64,000 nt of DNA from FEN-1297 sp963843605 (GTDB taxonomy: Bacteria > Bacteroidota > Ignavibacteria > Ignavibacteriales > Ignavibacteriaceae), in NCBI GenBank assembly GCA_963843605.1, contig CAWJLA010000008.1, forward strand, positions 372,001-436,000. Reading direction: 5' to 3'. Below are positions 8,992 through 18,174 of this stretch, piece by piece. Both the position numbers and the translations under genes were made by a program. The notes beneath the pieces are model-generated. The model searched no databases. It worked only from the letters and a program-made list of their open reading frames with translations, and was not told the origin of the DNA. The stretch's first letter is position 1, and every line of letters begins with the position of its first letter.

Positions 8992-9089
8992 TCTCCCTTC
9001 TCCCGCCGGAATTATTTGATTTACACCGCTTTTTATTGAAGCTTTCATTTTTTATCTTTGAACCCGGTTAATTTTATTATGGATTCTGA

Positions 9090-9317
9090 ATGGAAAGAAC
9101 ATTGAGACAGGCTAAAAACGGGATTTTGATGATAGAGATTCTCCCGGATAAATGCGATTTTTGCGGCTGCTGCGTTGGAATATGCCCGGAAGACGCTATA
9201 GAATTGAAAGAGGCTGAAATAAATATTATAGATCCGATATGTACAAATTGCGCCAAATGCGTCTGGAGCTGTCCCATAGAAGTAATAAAATTTAACAGAT
9301 CGGGAGTTCCCGCTTAG
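9090..9317 (+). CDS. Small dicluster 4Fe-4S ferredoxin
   Basis: Electron carrier with two [4Fe-4S] clusters, shown by CDFCGCCVGICP and CTNCAKCVWSCP, a classic bacterial-type 2x4Fe4S ferredoxin fold. At 75 residues it is the normal small size; translation could also start at the internal ATG at 9129, which lies closer to the conserved core. The flavoprotein of the geranylgeranyl reductase family starts 103 bases downstream on the same strand. Such ferredoxins often sit next to these reductases and probably supply electrons to them, which is the likely role here. Confidence 0.87.
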   Translation: MERTLRQAKNGILMIEILPDKCDFCGCCVGICPEDAIELKEAEINIIDPICTNCAKCVWSCPIEVIKFNRSGVPA

Positions 9318-9420
9318 TCAAAAACCGGTTTGCTCATTTTTCATAAATCCAAAAGATAAATTTCGGGATTGTAAAAAGTGTTCACACTAATTTTTTTAAT
9401 TTTCAATTTTTAATTTATTC

Positions 9421-10587
9421 TTGAAAAACGAATATGATATAATAGTAGTTGGCGCCGGTCCCGCAGGCTCTATGGCCGCACGGTTCGCGGCCGAACAGGG
9501 TGTTTCCGTTTTGATGATGGAAAAAGACCGCGATGTTGGCTATCCGGTAAGATGCGGAGAGGCGATAAGCAAAGCCGGCGTGGAAGAATTCATACCTTCC
9601 GACGAAAAATGGATTACTTCCCACATTGAAAAATTTTCGCTAAACTCGCCCGACGGAACAGAGGTAATAATAGAATTCAACGATGCCGGTTACGTGCTGG
9701 AGCGTAGGATATTCGACTATGAACTGGCAAAGACTGCCGCGAAAGCTGGCGCCGAAATAATAACCAGGGCATATGTAAACGGACTTCTGACCGAAGACGG
9801 AAAAGTAACCGGCGTAAAGTATGAGTACCGCGGCGAACAAAAAGAATTAAAGGCTAAAGTCGTTATTGCAGCCGACGGTGTTGAATCGCGTGTGGGAAGA
9901 TGGGCCGGATTGAAAACTCACATCCATTTTAAAGATATGGAATGCTGCGCGCAGATAACAGCCGCAAATATAACCGCTGAGTCTGATACTTTATATTTTT
10001 ACTTCGGTGAGAATGTAGCCCCGGGCGGTTATTTCTGGGTTTTTCCGAAAGGCAACGGAACAGCCAATATCGGTCTCGGCGTAGGCGGCATGATAGGAAA
10101 AAAACGTTCGGCACTTTCCTTTCTTAACTATTTTATGGACGAACATTATCCGGACGCACCAATTTTAACATCCATAGCAGGGGGCGTACCCAGTACAATT
10201 ACGCTTGAGAAAATTTCCGCACCCGGTATTCTGATTGCCGGCGACGCAGCAAGACAGGTAAATCCATTAAGCGGCGGCGGTATTGCAAGCGGTATGATCG
10301 GCGGAAGTATAGCAGGGCGCATTGCCGGCGTAGCTGTTAAAATGAATAAGCCCGATTATATTTTAAACTATGATAAGGCATGGAACGACAGACTTGGTAA
10401 AAGACATGAGACTTTTGAAAAAATAAAAAACGGTATTTATAATTTCAGCGATGAAAAGTTTAATAAAATAGCGCATTCGTTTAACAAAGTTCCTTATGAA
10501 AAAAGGACTCTCGGCAAACTGTTTACCACAGCTCTTATAAATCAGCCTTCGCTCATGATCGACATTGCCAAAGTTTTCGTTGTCTGA
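9421..10587 (+). CDS. FAD-dependent geranylgeranyl reductase family protein
   Basis: Flavoprotein that saturates isoprenoid chains; in Bacteria the substrate could be the menaquinone side chain or another polyprenyl lipid. It begins with the Rossmann dinucleotide motif VVGAGPAGSMAARFAAEQG, followed by the family-specific PVRCGEAIS, where the cysteine marks the geranylgeranyl reductase group. A late FAD-binding motif GDAARQVNPLSGGGIASG is also present. The length of 388 residues is normal. The start is TTG, directly before the Rossmann strand, with no clear ribosome site. The upstream ferredoxin is the probable reductant. The substrate cannot be told from sequence. Confidence 0.85.
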   Translation: MKNEYDIIVVGAGPAGSMAARFAAEQGVSVLMMEKDRDVGYPVRCGEAISKAGVEEFIPSDEKWITSHIEKFSLNSPDGTEVIIEFNDAGYVLERRIFDYELAKTAAKAGAEIITRAYVNGLLTEDGKVTGVKYEYRGEQKELKAKVVIAADGVESRVGRWAGLKTHIHFKDMECCAQITAANITAESDTLYFYFGENVAPGGYFWVFPKGNGTANIGLGVGGMIGKKRSALSFLNYFMDEHYPDAPILTSIAGGVPSTITLEKISAPGILIAGDAARQVNPLSGGGIASGMIGGSIAGRIAGVAVKMNKPDYILNYDKAWNDRLGKRHETFEKIKNGIYNFSDEKFNKIAHSFNKVPYEKRTLGKLFTTALINQPSLMIDIAKVFVV

Positions 10588-10651
10588 TTTTCCTAACCCC
10601 TTTTCCCGGCACAGCAGCCGGACTTAAAAATTAAAAGACAAAAAATAAAAT

Positions 10652-10785
10652 AGGCTGTCTCAAAAGTGCATCGCATATCACGGTGAGCGGACCAGCCTGC
10701 CCGGCAGGGTCAAACCGTGTATTGAACGGAAATTCATGCTTCGACTTAGCTCAGCATGACATGATACCGACTTATAAGACAGCCT
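10652..10785. mobile_element. MITE-like element with 16-bp terminal inverted repeats
   Basis: AGGCTGTCTCAAAAGT (10652-10667) is matched by ACTTATAAGACAGCCT (10770-10785), inverted repeats with 14 of 16 positions matching. No open frame lies between. The interior carries a copy of a GTCATGCTGAGC-type repeat (minus strand, about 10735-10765, with GTCGAAGCATGA). It also has a small palindrome CCTGCCCGGCAGG at 10696-10708. GGCTGTCTC-type ends are typical of some IS families, so this may be a non-autonomous derivative. No clear target duplication was found. Confidence 0.6.
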
Positions 10786-10822
10786 CTACTTAGTGCTCGA
10801 TCCTATTACAGTTTTTATCTCG

Positions 10823-11917
10823 TTATGTTGTTACTTCATAACCGGACATAATCCATCCGAAAGTTCCGCCCTCAAGGTTATATACTTTATTGAATCCTTT
10901 TCTGGTAAGAAAATGAGAAGCCTCATACGACCTGTTGCCGCTTGCGCATATACACACGATTGGTTTCGATTTATCCGGCGGAAGCAGGTTTAATTTCGAC
11001 TGAAGTTCACCGATCGGAATATTTTTAACACCGCTTACAGCTCCGTTCATCATTAACTCAAACGGTTCTCTCACGTCAAGCAGGAATAATTCATTGTTTT
11101 TTTTCAGCATTTCAAACAGCTCGCGGGAAGTTATGGACGAGAACTCGCCTTCCGTTTGCACTACTCTTTTAGTACCGCATTGAAGGGTCATCTTTTCACC
11201 CGAACCGGTAGCCTCGGCAAACGGCGGAAAGAAATCCTTTACAAATTCGATATACTCTTCTTTACTTCTTGACTGAAGGAACGGGTTGTTCTGAATTTCC
11301 TCTTTCAGTAAGGAATATTCGTTGTCTTCATAATCATGTCCGGGATAAATTTTTACATCTTCCTGTAATTTCAGAATTTTATTAAATAGGCTGTCATATT
11401 GTTCACCGCTGTTTCCGCCTGGCAAATCGCTTCTGCCGGCCTGTCCGATTAAAAGCAGATCGCCTGTGAATAAAGCCTTATCGGCCAGTACGGCTATATG
11501 ATTATCCGTATGTCCGGGTGTAAATAAAACTTTTAACTTCAGCGATCCTACATTTAATATATCCCCGTCATTTAAATAATGATCAATTTTAATCTTTGCA
11601 TTTGCTTTTAAAATATCTTCTATTCCGAACTTTGCGGCATTCTCCAGCACCTTCATTTTATTTTTTGTATTCTCATGCATATAAGTTTCGGCGCTGAAAA
11701 ATTTCTTTATTTCATCCGCACCACTGATATGATCGGCATGAGTATGGGTATCAATTATGTGAGTGATATTTAATTCCAGCTCTCCGGCCGAATATACAAT
11801 TTCTTTTATATCTTCAATGTTCGGATCTATTACCGCTGCAACTTTATTATCGAGATCCGCAACTAGATAAGATAATGTACCTGTTCCGTCAGCGGAACGA
11901 ATCTGTTTTATAAGCAT
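10823..11917 (-). CDS. MBL-fold hydrolase with C-terminal rhodanese domain (persulfide-dioxygenase-like)
   Basis: Probable cytoplasmic sulfur-metabolism enzyme of the ETHE1/glyoxalase II-like group. The metallo-beta-lactamase domain (1-235) has His58, His60, Asp62 and His63 in THTHADHISG, then FTPGHTDNHI, FTGDLLLIGQAGRSDLPGG and YPGHDYEDNEYS. The RSDLPGG segment is typical of persulfide dioxygenases. A rhodanese domain occupies about 260-364, with the active-site loop CASGNRS at Cys324. MBL-rhodanese fusions oxidise or transfer sulfane sulfur; the exact substrate is inferred. It is transcribed alone, and its end is 37 bases from the MITE-like element. Confidence 0.87.
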   Translation of the reverse strand: MLIKQIRSADGTGTLSYLVADLDNKVAAVIDPNIEDIKEIVYSAGELELNITHIIDTHTHADHISGADEIKKFFSAETYMHENTKNKMKVLENAAKFGIEDILKANAKIKIDHYLNDGDILNVGSLKLKVLFTPGHTDNHIAVLADKALFTGDLLLIGQAGRSDLPGGNSGEQYDSLFNKILKLQEDVKIYPGHDYEDNEYSLLKEEIQNNPFLQSRSKEEYIEFVKDFFPPFAEATGSGEKMTLQCGTKRVVQTEGEFSSITSRELFEMLKKNNELFLLDVREPFELMMNGAVSGVKNIPIGELQSKLNLLPPDKSKPIVCICASGNRSYEASHFLTRKGFNKVYNLEGGTFGWIMSGYEVTT

Positions 11918-12057
11918 TTTGCCCTCTTACTTTATAATATTTCTGGTTTTTGAGGAGGTTGGATGTACGCGCACTTTTTCAGTTTCGAGTTTTTCCCCGG
12001 ACGATAATTATTAGTGATATAGATAACATAACTTCGGAAAGTCTGGAAACAATCTGA

Positions 12058-14343
12058 TCATATCTCAGCACTTATACCGATTGAAGGCAGTACCCCGATA
12101 GAGGAATTATATACCGGCGACATGCTGCGCGAATCCCATCTAATATAAGTAGGATTCTTTCTATTATAGATATTCTGAATATCGATATATGTTATTAAAG
12201 TCCAGGTTTCAAAGCTCCACCTTTTATCTACTCTGATGTCGAGACTGTGGTTTGGAGGTAAATTATATAAATTATACTCGGATACATTTTGTGAGCCGTC
12301 GTTATTAAACGGCGTATAGTGGTTTCCGGACGAATACCTGAATTTCATGCTTGCTTCCCATCCATAAGCGAACTTATATCCGCCGCTGACATTTATTATC
12401 CAGCGCTGGTCGTAAGAGCCCGGTCTTGTTATGCCGTCGGCAGCTTTAAAATCGGCTTTCGAATAAGTTACGCTTGCCAGGCCGTATGCAGGAATACCTG
12501 ATAATTTTTTTCTGAAAGAGAACTCCGCTCCTCTTGCAGTTCCTTTCCCTACACTAGCCAGAGGCTCCAGGCCGAAAGAGGCGAAATTATCGGAAGATCC
12601 GGAAAAACCGGCTCCGGTATTAGACATCACCAGATACGGCCTTGTAAGGCTTCCCGGATAATCATCGTAAAGTTTTACGAACGTCTCAATTTTCATCTGC
12701 ATGTCTTCACTAACACGGCGTTCCAGTCCTAGTATAAATTGAAATGCTTTAATAGCACTCAGCCTCGTGCTGTTGCCGCCGTAAGCAAGCCATATGCTGG
12801 AAGGCGATTGGCGGTAGATTCCGGTGCTGAAATTTACATCCGTTACGGGATTTAGATTATAGGAAACCGAAAACCTCGGACTGAGGTATATCTTATTTTT
12901 TATTGCATCGAAATAATCAAAGCGAAAGCCGGCATTCGCATTTATTTTCTCGTTAAGCGATTTATTAAAGTTCACGTAGAATGAAGATTTGGTATTATAA
13001 TTACCCGTATTTAAGTTCAAACCCGGCAAACTTTCTCCGAAAGTAGTTTGAAATCCGGGATTAAAAATATCCGCCTTAAATTTCACCTGTTTTATTTCGG
13101 CGCCGAAGTTTAATTCCGAATCGTGAAAAATTTTCATGATGACATCCGCTTTTAATCCGTTTTCAGCTTCCAGCGAACTGTTAGAGAATAACGGTCGAAG
13201 CAGAGAATCTTTTTGAGAAGTCTCGTACCCGGTGTAATTACGGCTGAGAATAATTTTTGCAAAACCGTTTGCAAACAATCCCGTGTAGGTAATCCCGGCG
13301 GCATATTGATTTTGATTGCTTCCTAAAATACGTGAGTTATCATATCTCTGATCGGGAGTATTGTTAAAATATTTAACCCTGTCGAAAGCCCCTATAAAAA
13401 GAAACGAGACGGAGTTCTTTCCGTTTATTTTATAATTATTCTTCGAAAGTACATCATAATATTCTGGTACAAAACCGAAACCCGCAGCTTTAAATATAAA
13501 ATCGAGATAGCTTCTTCTAGCAGAAAATATGAAATTAAGATTATCGCCCGCGGGTCCTTCAGCATTTAATCCGAATTGGGAAGCCGAAACAGTTACTTTT
13601 CCCCCAATCCTGTCCTTTCTTCCGTTACGAAGATCAATATCAAGGACGGATGAAATTTTATCGCCGAACATGGGTGAAAACCCTCCGGTCGAAAAGGATG
13701 TTTGTTTCACAAAATCAAGATTAATATAACTAAGCGGTCCTCCGGTTGCTCCCTGGTTTCCGAAATGATTTATGTTCGGAATTTCAATGCCGTCAATAAT
13801 ATAAAGATTTTCTGAAGGCGCACCGCCTCTTACGATGAGATCGTTCCTTCCCGCATCGGCCTGTGCTACTCCCGGCAAAACCGACAATGCACGTACAACA
13901 TCTTCAAAACCTCCGGGCGCTCTTCTAATTTCTTCATAGCTAAAACTACTTATACTGTTTACTTCCGTAGGGGACTTCGAAAAATAGTTGTTTGTAACCG
14001 TAACCGTACCTATCTCAATTACGGCTTCCCTAAGTTGAAATTCAATTTGTGTTGTTTTTGATAAAGTTACTATTACATCGGTTTTTGTTACCGTAGTGTA
14101 TCCCACTGCGGAAACCGACAACTGATAGCTTCCTTCCTCCAGATTATTAATCGTGAATTCACCGTTAATATCCGCAGCGGCACCTGAGGTTTTTCCCAAA
14201 ATTATTATATTTGCCCCAATAACCGGTTCTTGTGTCACCGCGTCAATAACTTTTCCGGCTATTTTGCCCTTGCCGGGGTCATTATTGGCAAAAGCCAAGA
14301 TAAAAGGCAGAACCAAAAGAAAGCACAAATATTTTAGATGCAT
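12058..14343 (-). CDS. TonB-dependent receptor with carboxypeptidase-regulatory-like N-terminal domain
   Basis: Outer-membrane transporter or signalling receptor; substrate unknown. A signal peptide (MHLKYLCFLLVLPFILAFA) is followed by a CarboxypepD_reg-like beta sandwich at about 28-105 (GKVIDAVTQEPVIGANIIIL). Next is the plug domain at about 130-240, with DVVRALSVLPGV, LIVRGGAPSENLYIIDGIEI and NINHFG, and then a beta barrel of repeated aromatic strands to the C-terminus. This is the Bacteroidota/Ignavibacteria layout; no SusD partner is adjacent, so it is not a standard glycan-uptake pair. At 761 residues it is of normal length. It is divergent from a hybrid histidine kinase starting 202 bases away. 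Confidence 0.88.
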   Translation of the reverse strand: MHLKYLCFLLVLPFILAFANNDPGKGKIAGKVIDAVTQEPVIGANIIILGKTSGAAADINGEFTINNLEEGSYQLSVSAVGYTTVTKTDVIVTLSKTTQIEFQLREAVIEIGTVTVTNNYFSKSPTEVNSISSFSYEEIRRAPGGFEDVVRALSVLPGVAQADAGRNDLIVRGGAPSENLYIIDGIEIPNINHFGNQGATGGPLSYINLDFVKQTSFSTGGFSPMFGDKISSVLDIDLRNGRKDRIGGKVTVSASQFGLNAEGPAGDNLNFIFSARRSYLDFIFKAAGFGFVPEYYDVLSKNNYKINGKNSVSFLFIGAFDRVKYFNNTPDQRYDNSRILGSNQNQYAAGITYTGLFANGFAKIILSRNYTGYETSQKDSLLRPLFSNSSLEAENGLKADVIMKIFHDSELNFGAEIKQVKFKADIFNPGFQTTFGESLPGLNLNTGNYNTKSSFYVNFNKSLNEKINANAGFRFDYFDAIKNKIYLSPRFSVSYNLNPVTDVNFSTGIYRQSPSSIWLAYGGNSTRLSAIKAFQFILGLERRVSEDMQMKIETFVKLYDDYPGSLTRPYLVMSNTGAGFSGSSDNFASFGLEPLASVGKGTARGAEFSFRKKLSGIPAYGLASVTYSKADFKAADGITRPGSYDQRWIINVSGGYKFAYGWEASMKFRYSSGNHYTPFNNDGSQNVSEYNLYNLPPNHSLDIRVDKRWSFETWTLITYIDIQNIYNRKNPTYIRWDSRSMSPVYNSSIGVLPSIGISAEI

Positions 14344-14544
14344 AATTGTTTAATTTACTCTATTTTTAATATATAACAATTTTAATGGAAAAAAGTTCAA
14401 TTTTAATATTTAAATTAAATATTTTTTGATAAAATCGAATTTCATATATTTGAACCGAACGGAAATTAAGTCTGGCTAAAAATCATTGCCTCCGCTCTAA
14501 TTCTTTTTCATTTTCCATTACTATATTTAATAAAGTCTTACGCT

Positions 14545-16071
14545 ATGGAAAGTAATTTTATTTCTGATAACGATCCCTTGAAAAGTATTCATTCGGCAAC
14601 CGAAACTCTTAAAGATTTTTTCGGAGAAAATGCCGGAGTGTTTTTCTGGTCTTTAATAAAAACCGAAAATCATGAATCTGTTTTTATTTCCGGAAACGCA
14701 GAAAATATAACCGGTTACTCTCCCGGCGAACTTCATATGTTTCCGGAAAAAGTGAATACAATTATTTTTGAAGAGGATATTCATAAGGTTAAAAAATCGT
14801 TCACCGAATTTTCGGAAGATGCTTCCCGGCAGAGCACTACTTTAACTTACAGAATCGTAAGTAAAGAAAATAAAATAGTCTGGATTGAAGAAGCAATAAA
14901 CGTTAAAAGAAACGAAGGCGGTAAGGTAACAGAATATTACGGTATTGTAACGGAGGTGTCGCGCTTTAAAGAAGAAGAAGCCGAACTGTTAAAAAAAACC
15001 GAGGACCTTCAGATATTAAATTCATCGAAAGACCGGTTTATTTCCATGCTTTCGCACGATTTAAGAGCTCCCTTTACAAGCATATTGGGATTTTCGGAAA
15101 TATTAATTAACGAGCCCGATCTTTCACCGAATGAAAGACTCGAATATCTGCATTATATAAATGATTCATCCCAGCATCAACTTCATTTGATAAATTATCT
15201 GCTGGATTGGACAAGACTGCAGACCGGGCGAATTAAAATCGAGCCGCAAAGACTTAATGCCCAGACTATGGTGTTTAATTGTGTTTCGTCGCTTACGGGA
15301 AATGCAATAAGGAAAAATATCGAGATCAACGTAAATTTAAAGAATAATCTTTTTATACAGGCAGACGAAAGATTAATCACGCAGGTGGTAACCAATCTTT
15401 TAAGTAATGCCATTAAGTTTTCGGATGAGGGTAGATCGATTGAGATATCCGCCGATTATTTTAACGATGAAATGGTAGAATTCGTCGTTAAAGATGAAGG
15501 AACCGGAATACCGGAAGAAAATAGGTCAAAACTATTTAAGATAGAAAATATGTTCTCCCTTGAAGGTACAAAGGGAGAAAAAGGCACCGGCATGGGGCTG
15601 CCGCTTGTTAAGGAAATAATAGAAAAACACAGCGGTGAAATATGGTTTTATTCGGAATACGGTAAAGGCAGCGAATTTCATTTTACGGTTCCGTATTCGC
15701 ATAATACCATACTATTCGTGGAAAACGATAATAAGATTTTAAGCAGGTACGAATCTCTGCTTAAATCGGAGTTTTCAAATTTCAGAATGATCGGGGTGAA
15801 AAACGGATACGAAGCTCTAATAAAAATTTCGGACCAGATGCCTTCTCTCGTTGTAACCGATTACGATATGCCTCTGATGAACGGACTGCAATTAGTGGAA
15901 TTTATTAGGAAAGAAGATAAAAGCTATAAAATTCCGATTATCGCAACCGTTACAGAACTGACCGAGAATTTTATGAAAGATTATAAAAAGCTCGGCATAG
16001 ACATGGTGCTGCAAAAACCTGTTGACGAGGACATGCTTGTGGAAAAACTGCAGATGATTTTAGATTACTGA
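14545..16071 (+). CDS. Hybrid sensor histidine kinase (PAS-HisKA-HATPase-REC)
   Basis: Two-component sensor with its own receiver. Residues about 20-140 form a PAS/PAC module (GYSPGELHMFPEKV, then YYGIVTEVSRF). The phospho-acceptor His171 lies in SMLSHDLRAPFTSILGFSEI. The ATP-binding domain shows VVTNLLSNAIKFSDEG, DEGTGIPEENRSKLF and GTGMGLPLV. The C-terminal receiver has Asp439 in VTDYDMPLMNG and the conserved lysine in LQKPVD. There is no membrane segment or signal peptide, so it senses a cytoplasmic or PAS-bound cue. No separate response regulator with a DNA-binding domain is adjacent, so the output is unknown. Confidence 0.92.
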   Translation: MESNFISDNDPLKSIHSATETLKDFFGENAGVFFWSLIKTENHESVFISGNAENITGYSPGELHMFPEKVNTIIFEEDIHKVKKSFTEFSEDASRQSTTLTYRIVSKENKIVWIEEAINVKRNEGGKVTEYYGIVTEVSRFKEEEAELLKKTEDLQILNSSKDRFISMLSHDLRAPFTSILGFSEILINEPDLSPNERLEYLHYINDSSQHQLHLINYLLDWTRLQTGRIKIEPQRLNAQTMVFNCVSSLTGNAIRKNIEINVNLKNNLFIQADERLITQVVTNLLSNAIKFSDEGRSIEISADYFNDEMVEFVVKDEGTGIPEENRSKLFKIENMFSLEGTKGEKGTGMGLPLVKEIIEKHSGEIWFYSEYGKGSEFHFTVPYSHNTILFVENDNKILSRYESLLKSEFSNFRMIGVKNGYEALIKISDQMPSLVVTDYDMPLMNGLQLVEFIRKEDKSYKIPIIATVTELTENFMKDYKKLGIDMVLQKPVDEDMLVEKLQMILDY

Positions 16072-16237
16072 ACCACGATATTCGATAATTCAAGCACGCA
16101 GTTTATAAACCCGGTTAAAATGAATGACTAATTTTTATCTTTAAAATCGATTAATAAAAAAAATTTCTTTCGGTTATATCCCTTCCGAATTTACCTTTCA
16201 ATAGTTATATTTTAGTTTAAAATTATCGGAGGTTACA

Positions 16238-17569
16238 TTGAATATAGCAGTTATTGGAACAGGGTATGTCGGACTTGTTACCGGTACGTGTTTTGCCGAA
16301 ACCGGAAATAATGTTATATGCGTGGATATCGACAAAGCCAAAGTTGAAAAGATGAGAAACGGACAGGTCCCTATTTTCGAACCGGGTTTGGACGTTTTAT
16401 TTGAAAGAAATATAAAAGTAGGAAGACTTGTTTTTACCGACGATTTAAATGAAGCAGTAAGAAAATCGAGCATATTGTTTCTGTGCCTCCCTACTCCGCA
16501 AAACGGTGACGGAAGCGCCGACCTAAAATACGTTCTAAGCGTTGCGGATCAGCTCGGAGTTTTATTTAAAGCCGAGCCTAGTCTGGGTTTTAAAGTAATC
16601 GTAGACAAAAGCACTGTTCCTGTTGGCACCAGCGATAAAGTAAGGAGTGCTATCCGTAAACATACAGCAGATTTTAAGTTTGACGTTGCTTCCAATCCGG
16701 AATTCCTCAGGGAAGGAATGGCAGTTGACGATTTTCTGAAACCTGAAAGAGTGGTTATCGGAACACGCGACGAAAAGACAAAAAAAATTATGAGCGAATT
16801 ATATGAACCATTCGTAAGATCCGGTAATCCGGTATACTTTATGGACGAACGCTCGGCCGAAATGACGAAATACGCGGCGAACTCATTCCTGGCCACAAAA
16901 ATATCTTTCATGAATGAGATTGCAAATTTATGCGAACTCACCGGCGCGGACGTAGACAAAGTGAGAATCGGCATTGGTTCCGATTCAAGAATAGGCAAAC
17001 GATTTTTATTCCCCGGCGTAGGATACGGAGGTTCATGTTTCCCTAAAGATGTAATTGCGCTGGTTAATACGGCGGAAGAAAATGAATACGATTTTCAGAT
17101 CTTAAAATCCGTAGTTGCCGTTAACAAAAATCAAATTAAACTGTTCTTTAAAAAAATACTTAAGCATTACAACGGTAATATCAAAGGCAAGCATTTCGGA
17201 TTGTGGGGACTTGCTTTTAAGCCGAATACCGACGATATGCGCGAAGCGCCTTCTTTATCGCTTATCGACCAGCTTATTGGGAACGGCGCTACGGTAAGTG
17301 GGTTTGACCCCGAAGCAAAGGAAATTACAAAAACAATTATCGGCGATAAAATTACGTATGCCGAAAACTCTTACAATGCCGCTGAAAACGCGGATGCATT
17401 GATAATAGTTACCGAGTGGAACGAATTCAGAAAACCTGATTTTGAAAAGGTAAAATTGTTAATGAAAGAACCGGTAATTTTTGACGGACGCAACGTTTAT
17501 GATACCGAAAAAATGAGTGAAATCGGTTTTACTTATTATTCTATAGGCAGAAACGTTATTTTTAAATAA
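16238..17569 (+). CDS. UDP-glucose 6-dehydrogenase
   Basis: Oxidises UDP-glucose twice with NAD+ to UDP-glucuronate, a precursor for surface polysaccharides and UDP-pentoses. The N-terminal Rossmann motif is IAVIGTGYVGLVTGTCFAETG-like. KSTVPVGTSDK and SNPEFLREGMAV are family signatures, and the catalytic cysteine is Cys267 in GYGGSCFPKD. The C-terminal UDP-binding domain contains GLAFKPNTDDMREAPS. At 443 residues it has normal length. The start is TTG with a good CGGAGGT upstream. The NusG-like antiterminator follows 40 bases later, which suggests a polysaccharide link. Confidence 0.93.
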   Translation: MNIAVIGTGYVGLVTGTCFAETGNNVICVDIDKAKVEKMRNGQVPIFEPGLDVLFERNIKVGRLVFTDDLNEAVRKSSILFLCLPTPQNGDGSADLKYVLSVADQLGVLFKAEPSLGFKVIVDKSTVPVGTSDKVRSAIRKHTADFKFDVASNPEFLREGMAVDDFLKPERVVIGTRDEKTKKIMSELYEPFVRSGNPVYFMDERSAEMTKYAANSFLATKISFMNEIANLCELTGADVDKVRIGIGSDSRIGKRFLFPGVGYGGSCFPKDVIALVNTAEENEYDFQILKSVVAVNKNQIKLFFKKILKHYNGNIKGKHFGLWGLAFKPNTDDMREAPSLSLIDQLIGNGATVSGFDPEAKEITKTIIGDKITYAENSYNAAENADALIIVTEWNEFRKPDFEKVKLLMKEPVIFDGRNVYDTEKMSEIGFTYYSIGRNVIFK

Positions 17570-17609
17570 CATTATTTAATTTTACTAATTAAACTCACGG
17601 TAAATCATT

Positions 17610-18143
17610 TTGTCAATTAATAAAATAAACGATTCTATAACGCAGGAAAAAGCCTGGTTCGCTCTCTATACAAAACCGAGAAGCGAATTTAAAGCTGCTG
17701 AACAGATAGAGGAAGTGGATGTACTTTATTATCTGCCGACGGTAACAAGAATAAGACAATGGAGCGACAGAAAAAAGAAAATTACGGAGCCTTTGATAAG
17801 AGGTTATATTTTCATTTATGCCAACGAAAGAGAAAGAATAATTTCTCTTGAACGGCAGGCTGTTGTAAAATGCATTTTTGATCAGGGCAGACCGGCAAAA
17901 ATTCCAGAGTGGCAAATAGATAATCTGAAAAAAATGCTTGATTCCAAAGCCGACCTTACAATAAAAGAAGGCCTGCCCGTAGGCGCAAAGGTATTGATAA
18001 AGGACGGACCTTTTACGGATGTAATAGGAGTGGTAAGCGAAACAGATAACGGAAAATCAATTGCGGTTTCCATCGATCTTTTAAATCGCTCAGTAATTGC
18101 GCATCTTCCTAAAGACAGTTTGTTTGAAGTAGTTCAGAAATAA
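17610..18143 (+). CDS. UpxY/RfaH-type NusG paralogue (transcription antiterminator)
   Basis: Specialised NusG paralogue that binds RNA polymerase and keeps it transcribing long operons. The NGN domain (about 12-110) begins EKAWFALYTKPRSEFKAAEQ and includes PLIRGYIFIY. A C-terminal KOW domain (about 125-175) has LPVGAKVLIKDGPFTDVIG. In Bacteroidota such proteins usually head a capsule or exopolysaccharide operon. Here it follows UDP-glucose dehydrogenase and precedes a YhaM-like protein, so its target operon may be elsewhere. The start is TTG; 177 residues is typical. The housekeeping NusG would be expected beside ribosomal genes, so this is the paralogue. Confidence 0.85.
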   Translation: MSINKINDSITQEKAWFALYTKPRSEFKAAEQIEEVDVLYYLPTVTRIRQWSDRKKKITEPLIRGYIFIYANERERIISLERQAVVKCIFDQGRPAKIPEWQIDNLKKMLDSKADLTIKEGLPVGAKVLIKDGPFTDVIGVVSETDNGKSIAVSIDLLNRSVIAHLPKDSLFEVVQK

Positions 18144-18174
18144 TTTTTTAATTATAACTCCGGAATTAAAATTA

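Noticed and set aside
14344..14544. Cobalamin riboswitch upstream of the TonB receptor gene
   Set aside because: No B12-box-like or other conserved riboswitch core was seen; the stretch is AT-rich and unstructured by eye.
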